The notes under the pieces were generated by a model that saw only the letters and a program-made list of their open reading frames with translations, did no database searches and was not told the DNA's origin. Shown here in pieces: positions 4,906 to 9,906 of a DNA stretch of 9,906 bases. Within the stretch, counting starts at the first letter, position 1. Every line of letters starts with the position of its first letter. The DNA lies in the NCBI GenBank assembly GCA_030691775.1, contig JAUYDN010000014.1, positions 1 to 9,906 on the forward strand, written 5' to 3'. Made by a program: the position numbers and the translations under genes. This DNA comes from Dehalococcoidia bacterium. GTDB taxonomy: Bacteria > Chloroflexota > Dehalococcoidia > Dehalococcoidales > Fen-1064.

Positions 4906-5910
4906 ATGAAAGCCGCAGTATTTTACGGACCACGTGACATCAGGGTGGAAGAGGTGGAAACTCCCAAACCGGAGGCCGGGGAAATCCTGCTCCGCGTGCG
5001 CGCCTGCGGCATCTGCGGCTCCGACTTGCACCAGTACAAGCTCAACCTGTACCCGGAACTGGGCGCTCCCGCGGGAGTCGGCATCATACTCGGTCACGAG
5101 TTCAGCGGTGAAGTCGCACAGCTCGGTCCCGGCGTCGAGGGATTAAAAGTCGGCGATAGGGTCGTCACCATCAGTAACGGCGGTAACGCGGAGTACATCA
5201 AGATACCGGCATTAGCGCGGCGGCTCGTGCTCCCGATTCCCCCGGAATTGAGCTTCGAGGAAGCCGCCACCAACGAACCCCTCGCCACCTCTCTTCATGG
5301 CGTCAATCTCGCCAACCCGAAGGACAACGAAACAATCGTGGTATTCGGGATGGGTCTCATCGGGCTAGGGGTGCTCCAGATACTTAAAGCCACCAGCAAG
5401 GCGCGGATTGTTGCCGTCGATGTCGCGGAAAAGCGGTTGAACATGGCAAGACAAATCGGCGCCGACGTGGTGCTCAACGCGACCAAAGACGACCCCTACC
5501 AGTACATGCTCAAGATGACCGGGAGCACCAAGATACGGTACCTGGAGTACCCGGTGGCGGGCGTGGACACGGTTATCGACTGCGCCGGGCAGAGTGCGGA
5601 AAGCAAGGGGCAACCGCCACTCTGGCAAGCCCTGCAGATGGTAAAAGAAAACGGCAAGGTGGTGGAGATAGCGGTCTTCGAGAAAAACTGTGACCTCGAC
5701 CTTAATATCGTCATGCGGAAAGGCATTCATCTCATCGGGTCGTGGGGATGGGTGCCGCCGGAGTTCTTCCAGGCGCTGGAACTGATGAAGAGCGGCAAGG
5801 TAAACAGGAAACCGCTGATTACACATACATTCCCGCTCGCTAAAGCCAAGCAGGCTTACGAGACACAGCTCAACACCCATGAGGCAATCAAGGTTGTGAT
5901 TACGCCATAA
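4906..5910 (+). CDS. Zinc-binding alcohol/polyol dehydrogenase (MDR superfamily), structural-zinc loop absent
   Basis: A 334-residue medium-chain dehydrogenase/reductase that should interconvert an alcohol and a ketone or aldehyde with NAD(H). Catalytic zinc ligands are visible: C37 in CGICGSD, H64-E65 in LGHEFSG and E124 in NEPLA, the latter as in sorbitol/threonine dehydrogenase-like enzymes. The Rossmann motif is GMGLIG (148-153) with D172 ending the second strand, which favours NAD over NADP. The usual loop with four structural-zinc cysteines should follow VGDRVV at 82-87 but is replaced by a short ISNGGNAEY link, which also explains the below-average length. GGAGG lies seven bases before the ATG. 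Substrate is not predictable; divergent pairing with an acyl-CoA dehydrogenase hints at catabolism. Confidence 0.87.
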   Translation: MKAAVFYGPRDIRVEEVETPKPEAGEILLRVRACGICGSDLHQYKLNLYPELGAPAGVGIILGHEFSGEVAQLGPGVEGLKVGDRVVTISNGGNAEYIKIPALARRLVLPIPPELSFEEAATNEPLATSLHGVNLANPKDNETIVVFGMGLIGLGVLQILKATSKARIVAVDVAEKRLNMARQIGADVVLNATKDDPYQYMLKMTGSTKIRYLEYPVAGVDTVIDCAGQSAESKGQPPLWQALQMVKENGKVVEIAVFEKNCDLDLNIVMRKGIHLIGSWGWVPPEFFQALELMKSGKVNRKPLITHTFPLAKAKQAYETQLNTHEAIKVVITP

Positions 5911-5918
5911 AAAGTCAT

Positions 5919-5939
5919 CAGTATACAGTAAACAGTTTG
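5919..5939 (+). repeat. Three CAGTAAA-type heptads
   Basis: Three successive seven-base units, CAGTATA, CAGTAAA and CAGTTTG, sit in the short gap between the MDR dehydrogenase and lipB. The period is exact. It resembles the CAGTTTA unit at the edge of the 4777-4817 array. Confidence 0.45.
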
Positions 5940-5959
5940 AGCACAACGTGGAGACACAG

Positions 5960-6679
5960 ATGGTTGTTTCACCTCCAGAGGGGCGAATGCTCACCGAAAA
6001 AACGACAGACAGACCACCGTGTAAAGTAAGCTGGCTCGGGACAGTGGAATACCAGACTGCCTACGAACTGCAGAAGCGGCTGTGGACAGAGAAACTTAAC
6101 GGTCGTGGTGAGGACTTGCTCTTGCTCCTGGAGCACCCCCCCACCCTCACCCTGGGCAAATCGGGGAAGCTCGAGAACCTGCTCGTACCTCCTGAAGAGC
6201 TAAACCGGCAAGGGGTATCGCTGTACTTCACCGACCGCGGCGGGGATGTCACCTATCACGGACCATGCCAACTGGTTGTTTATCCGATTCTCGACCTGCA
6301 CCATTATGGAAAGGACATCCCGCACTACATCTGCAACCTCCAGGAGGTAATAATCAGGACCCTGAAAGATTTCTCCATCACCGCCCGCAGAGATGAAAAA
6401 TACGTGGGTGTCTGGGTGGGAAATGATAAAATCGCCGCCATCGGGGTGGCAGTGCACCGCTGGGTCACGATGCACGGGCTGGCACTCAACGTGGACCCGA
6501 ACCTCGAGCATTTCAATCTCATCAATCCCTGCGGTATCCGCGACCGCGGCGTTACCTCCATGGCAAAAGTACTCCATCGTCCTATCGCGGTTGAAGAAGT
6601 CGCCCGTCACGTTACCACTCATTTCACCGGTGTATTTCAGACCGCCATTGAATGGGTAACGGCCGGTTCGTTGAGGTAG
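5960..6679 (+). CDS. lipB: Octanoyltransferase LipB
   Basis: Transfers octanoyl from octanoyl-ACP to lysine of lipoyl domains (H protein, E2 subunits) in the cytoplasm; its product is LipA's substrate. 239 residues from this start. Family motifs in order: LLLLEHPPTLTLGK (54-67), DRGGDVTYHGPCQLV (92-106), DKIAAIGVAVHRWVTMHG (156-173) and NPCGIRDRGVTSM (189-201). Catalytic pair C191 and K157 are both present. C103 replaces the usual glycine of HGPGQL. The start is ambiguous: a GTG at 5948 extends it by four residues but has no ribosome site, whereas the ATG at 5960 has GGAG at a suitable distance; an ATG at 5987 is also possible. lipA starts four bases after the stop, so the two are an operon. 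Confidence 0.93.
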   Translation: MVVSPPEGRMLTEKTTDRPPCKVSWLGTVEYQTAYELQKRLWTEKLNGRGEDLLLLLEHPPTLTLGKSGKLENLLVPPEELNRQGVSLYFTDRGGDVTYHGPCQLVVYPILDLHHYGKDIPHYICNLQEVIIRTLKDFSITARRDEKYVGVWVGNDKIAAIGVAVHRWVTMHGLALNVDPNLEHFNLINPCGIRDRGVTSMAKVLHRPIAVEEVARHVTTHFTGVFQTAIEWVTAGSLR

Positions 6680-6683
6680 TATA

Positions 6684-7565
6684 ATGAGCGGACGTTTACC
6701 TGCGTGGTTCAAGAAGAGAATACCCGACCCCGGTGTGATGAACGGCATGTGCGGAATGCTCGACGGACTGGGACTGCACACCGTCTGCCAGAGCGCTCTC
6801 TGCCCGAACATCGGCGATTGTTTTACGCGGCACACCGCCACTTTCCTTATCCTGGGCAATACCTGTACCCGCAATTGCACTTTCTGCGCCGTGGACAAGG
6901 GCAAGCCCCAACCGGTGGATGAAAACGAGCCACGGCACATCCTCGAGGCGGTGAACAACTTGAAGCTGAAGCACGTGGTCATTACCTCCGTCACGCGTGA
7001 CGACCTTCCCGATGGCGGCGCAGGACACTTCGCGCGGATAATCACCATACTTAATAACCAGCCTGGACCACCAACCGTTGAAGTCCTTATCCCTGATTTT
7101 CGCGGTTCGCGAGAGGCGCTCAACATAGTAGTCTCTGCCCGCCCCGATATCCTCAACCACAACGTGGAGACAGTACCGCGCCTCTATCCCTCGGTCCGTC
7201 CAACGGCTGATTTCCAGCGGTCGGTCAACTTGCTCCGGCGTGCGAAACAAATCGACCCGTGCCTCATTACCAAGTCGGGGTTGATGGTGGGGCTGGGGGA
7301 AACACGTGATGAGATTATCGAGGTAATGGGCACTTTAAGGCAGGCGGACTGCGACCTTTTAACCATCGGGCAGTACCTGCAACCATCGGCAAGGCATCAT
7401 CCGGTAGTCAGATTCCTCGCTCCGGAAGAGTTTACCGCGCTGGCGGAACTGGGCAAATCGGCAGGCTTCCGGGAGGTTGCTTCCGCCCCGTTGGTACGGA
7501 GTTCTTTCAACGCGGGGGAGATGTACCAGCGAGCGACTTCAGGAAAAATTGGGTCCAAAAGCTAA
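6684..7565 (+). CDS. lipA: Lipoyl synthase LipA
   Basis: Radical-SAM enzyme that inserts sulfur at C6 and C8 of protein-bound octanoyl groups, sacrificing its auxiliary 4Fe-4S cluster. 293 residues, the normal size. Auxiliary cluster cysteines C35, C40 and C46 have CX4CX5C spacing in CQSALCPNIGDC; radical-SAM cysteines C61, C65 and C68 have CX3CX2C spacing in CTRNCTFC. Other hallmarks are TSVTRDDLPDGGA (101-113), LNHNVETVPRLYP (157-169), SGLMVGLGE (198-206) and TIGQYLQPS (227-235). The C-terminal RSSY that supplies a serine ligand to the auxiliary cluster is RSSF here (272-275), keeping the serines. GAGG seven bases before the ATG overlaps the end of lipB. Confidence 0.96.
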   Translation: MSGRLPAWFKKRIPDPGVMNGMCGMLDGLGLHTVCQSALCPNIGDCFTRHTATFLILGNTCTRNCTFCAVDKGKPQPVDENEPRHILEAVNNLKLKHVVITSVTRDDLPDGGAGHFARIITILNNQPGPPTVEVLIPDFRGSREALNIVVSARPDILNHNVETVPRLYPSVRPTADFQRSVNLLRRAKQIDPCLITKSGLMVGLGETRDEIIEVMGTLRQADCDLLTIGQYLQPSARHHPVVRFLAPEEFTALAELGKSAGFREVASAPLVRSSFNAGEMYQRATSGKIGSKS

Positions 7566-7594
7566 TAGCTACTAGCTGATAGCTGAACGCTAAA
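7560..7594 (+). repeat. Five AGCTGAT-type heptads after lipA
   Basis: Five consecutive seven-base units (AGCTAAT, AGCTACT, AGCTGAT, AGCTGAA, CGCTAAA) with exact period. The first overlaps the lipA stop codon. The reverse complement of the unit resembles the CAGCTTT heptads at 4789-4802. Confidence 0.6.
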
Positions 7595-7608
7595 TAAGTG
7601 TATGGAAT

Positions 7609-9906
7609 ATGAGTGAACCAGGTATAGAAAACGACCTGAAAAACATCGTCGGCGACCGGGTCACGGTAAGTGAATTCGAGCGCTGGTGCTATACGCACGA
7701 CATTTTACATCTGCCGCGCCTGGTAAAGGGACTGTTCAAGACCATGCCGGTTGCCATCGTCAAACCGAACTCTGTGGACCAGGTGTCCCAGGTAGCGGGC
7801 TACTGCAATCGGAAGGACATTCCCCTCACGGTGCGCGGGGGCGGCAGTTCCGGGCTTTTCGCGGCAGTCCCCAAGCGGGGCGGTGTCGTTCTGGATACAC
7901 TCGACCTCAACACGGTCTTCGAAATCGACGAAGAGCATGAAACTGTAACGGCGCAGGCAGGCATAACGTGGTGGGAGATGGAGAAACGTCTGAACGCACG
8001 CGGGTTGACATTGAGAAGCTACCCATCGAGCGCCCGTTCCGCAACTCTCGGCGGCTGGGTGATGACCAGCGGACTGGGAATCGGCAGTCTGAAATACGGG
8101 CCTGTGTTCGACCAGCTTGAAGCCATCCAGATAGTTTATGCCGATGGCTCCGTAAAAGAGTACGAAATGGGCTTTGGCTTGAGCCGCTTCTCCGAGACGG
8201 AAGGTATCCTGGGCATTTTCACCCGCGTGAAGTTGAAGGTACGCCGCATCCCGGAACAAGCCGCACACCACCTGGTGTATTTCCAGAGCATTAGCGACCT
8301 GTTCGAGGCTGTTTATCTCCTCACCCGCCGTGAGCCACTGCCATACTCCCTTGAGCTGATAGACGACGGATACCTGTTAATGCTACGGAAGAGTGATTAC
8401 CCGGCACCAGAACCCGTCCCGGGCAGTGGTGCGCTCGTTGTAAGCTATGACGGGCTGAAGCGGGATGTGCACGATGCCGAAAAGCGATTGTCACGCGTGG
8501 TGGAAGATTGTTATGGTGTGGTACAGGAAGGCGCGGAAGAATTCTGGCGGGAGCGGTTCGATATCCTGCGCATCCGCCGCGCCGTTCCCAGCCTCATACC
8601 CAGCAATGTTTACATACCCCTGGAGCGACTGGAACGCTACTATGCCGGTCTGCAGAATGTGAGTCAGCGAATTTGCGGCGTCATCGGGCACGTGGTCTCC
8701 TCCAGTCAGTGCGACCTGATGCCGATGATTGCCACCGATGAAAAACACCCGGTTGAATACATGTTTTCTCTGCACACGCCGCGGGAAATCAGCAACCTCG
8801 CCATCTCGATGGGGGGAAAGCCGGGCGGGGGTATCGGCGTCTGGAACGCACCCTATCGCAACGAAATACTCGGTAAACGCCGCTTGAATCGCGCCCGGAT
8901 ACTGAAACGAGCCCACGACCCTGGCAAAACACTCAACCCGCGGATGTGGCTCGATCCGCCGGCCCTGTTCACTCCAGCAATCTATCATACCGCCATGCAG
9001 GCAATGTCTATCGTTGACGGTCTGTTTCCATCGCCAAAGAGCCGGGAGCAATCCGGCTGGAAGAAAGAGCTTGCCGTCTGCGTGCAGTGCGGCTATTGCA
9101 TGAATGTCTGCCCGACGAAGCTGGAATGGCTTTCCACCACACCGCGAGGACGCGTGCTGGCGACTCGCGAGCTTTTCCTCGATAAACCCCAAAAACGGAA
9201 GGACTTTGCCCCGGAGTACATCAACCGTCTCTACCAGTGCACGATGTGCGGTCGGTGCGGAATCGATTGCAATGTGGATATCAAGTCGCGGGCGATGTGG
9301 CTAGGCGTGCGCAAACACCTCGCCGCCAATGGACTGGTACCGGAGAGTCTCAAAGAGCTGGTAAAGCTGACAGACGAGTACCATAACATCGCCGGGCGGC
9401 CTAACGACCAGCGTGCTAACTGGACCAGCCGTCTTAAGCTACCCTACGACCTGAAAAGTAAGAGGTCTGCGCCGGTGGTCTACTTCGTCGGGTGCGTGGC
9501 TTCTTTCTTCCCGATGGTCCAGCCTTCGGCGCGGGCTTTCGTGCAGATTATGGATACGGCGGGGGTAGATTTTACCATTGCCGGTGGGGAAGAATGGTGC
9601 TGTGGTTTCCCATTGCTCGCTACCGGTGATACGGAATCAACCGCCAGGACATTCCGCCACAACCTGGAACGGATGAAAGACATCGGCGCGCAGACAATCG
9701 TAACCGCCTGCCCCGGTTGTTACAAGACCTGGAAACATGAGTATGAAGAGGCAATCGATGAAAGGCACCCGTTCACCGTCCTGCACGCCACGGAGTTCAT
9801 CGCGCGCTTGCTCGAGCAAAACAAACTGAACCTCAAGGGCTTTCAAACAACCGTAACTTACCACGACCCCTGCGACCTCGGTAGAAACGCGCGCATCTTT
9901 GACGAA
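7609..9906 (+). CDS. Fused FAD-linked oxidase / 4Fe-4S / CCG-domain oxidoreductase (GlcD-HdrD type), 3' end outside window
   Basis: 766 residues with no stop; the gene continues past the edge. An FAD-binding (PCMH) domain at about 45-185 includes RGGGSSGL and a later GGW...GIGSLKYG segment. The FAD-oxidase C-terminal domain runs to about 445 and ends KTLNPRMWLDP. Two ferredoxin-type motifs follow: C491, C494, C497, C501-P, and C544, C547, C550, C554, the latter without the usual proline. A cysteine-rich CCG domain has C629, C664-C665 and C701-C704, matching CX34CCX35CX2C, as in HdrB/HdrD and GlpC. A second CCG domain begins at HDPCDLGR (752-759) and is cut. Such fusions oxidise 2-hydroxyacids such as D-lactate or glycolate and pass electrons through Fe-S centres to a quinone or other carrier; the substrate here is unknown. 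The ATG at 7609 has only a weak GGA site; in-frame TAA at 7591 rules out a longer start. Confidence 0.88.
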   Translation, partial: MSEPGIENDLKNIVGDRVTVSEFERWCYTHDILHLPRLVKGLFKTMPVAIVKPNSVDQVSQVAGYCNRKDIPLTVRGGGSSGLFAAVPKRGGVVLDTLDLNTVFEIDEEHETVTAQAGITWWEMEKRLNARGLTLRSYPSSARSATLGGWVMTSGLGIGSLKYGPVFDQLEAIQIVYADGSVKEYEMGFGLSRFSETEGILGIFTRVKLKVRRIPEQAAHHLVYFQSISDLFEAVYLLTRREPLPYSLELIDDGYLLMLRKSDYPAPEPVPGSGALVVSYDGLKRDVHDAEKRLSRVVEDCYGVVQEGAEEFWRERFDILRIRRAVPSLIPSNVYIPLERLERYYAGLQNVSQRICGVIGHVVSSSQCDLMPMIATDEKHPVEYMFSLHTPREISNLAISMGGKPGGGIGVWNAPYRNEILGKRRLNRARILKRAHDPGKTLNPRMWLDPPALFTPAIYHTAMQAMSIVDGLFPSPKSREQSGWKKELAVCVQCGYCMNVCPTKLEWLSTTPRGRVLATRELFLDKPQKRKDFAPEYINRLYQCTMCGRCGIDCNVDIKSRAMWLGVRKHLAANGLVPESLKELVKLTDEYHNIAGRPNDQRANWTSRLKLPYDLKSKRSAPVVYFVGCVASFFPMVQPSARAFVQIMDTAGVDFTIAGGEEWCCGFPLLATGDTESTARTFRHNLERMKDIGAQTIVTACPGCYKTWKHEYEEAIDERHPFTVLHATEFIARLLEQNKLNLKGFQTTVTYHDPCDLGRNARIFDE

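Noticed and set aside
5948..5950. GTG as the lipB start
   Set aside because: It has no ribosome site and adds only four residues; the ATG at 5960 has GGAG in place, although the GTG cannot be excluded.
6200..7162. A 320-residue open frame on the minus strand across lipB and lipA
   Set aside because: It lies antisense to two genes with complete catalytic motifs, has low-complexity and unrecognisable protein, and is explained by high-GC shadow reading.
8491..9192. A 233-residue minus-strand frame inside the FAD/Fe-S gene
   Set aside because: Shadow of the coding strand, which carries both ferredoxin motifs and FAD-domain motifs throughout.

Overview
This 9.9 kb window is compact bacterial chromosome, roughly 55-60 % GC in most genes, with nine protein genes. 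No tRNA, rRNA, CRISPR array, transposase or phage gene was seen. Organism is an inference only: acyl-CoA dehydrogenase, a zinc-type dehydrogenase, lipoylation genes and a GlcD/HdrD-type flavo-iron-sulfur protein, with gaps full of short palindromic and heptad repeats, would suit an environmental anaerobe or facultative bacterium such as a Chloroflexota (Dehalococcoidia-like) lineage. Nothing in the sequence proves that.

Layout. 40-912 (+) is an Lgt-family membrane protein with unusual active-site residues. 913-1232 is a gene-free gap with a short palindrome, a 129-bp inverted-repeat element and a good sigma70-type promoter. That promoter leads into a tight two-gene unit: a cyclophilin-like protein (1233-1601) and a nitroreductase (1604-2128). 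2129-2342 lies between convergent genes and holds two facing copies of a GTAGGGTGGGTT-type hairpin repeat. 2343-3119 (-) is a PHP-domain (HisK-like) phosphatase gene with clearly lower GC. 3120-3446 has a candidate -10 box, a strong intrinsic terminator and a second, diverged copy of the 1040-1168 element. 3447-4682 (-) is an acyl-CoA dehydrogenase. 4683-4905 is a divergent control region: two near-consensus promoters back to back with a heptad repeat array between their -35 boxes. 4906-5910 (+) is a zinc-dependent MDR dehydrogenase lacking the structural-zinc loop. lipB (5960-6679), lipA (6684-7565) and a fused FAD/4Fe-4S/CCG oxidoreductase (7609 onward, cut by the window edge) follow in the same direction and may form one transcript.

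How the genes fit together. LipB moves octanoyl groups onto lipoyl domains and LipA inserts the two sulfurs, so the pair supports lipoylated 2-oxoacid dehydrogenases or glycine cleavage. The acyl-CoA dehydrogenase, MDR dehydrogenase and FAD/Fe-S enzyme are all oxidoreductases of central or catabolic carbon metabolism, but their substrates cannot be read from the sequence. No convincing undescribed multi-gene system was found. The points most worth a second look are the altered Lgt active site, the divergent promoter region with its heptads, and the recurring non-coding repeat families.
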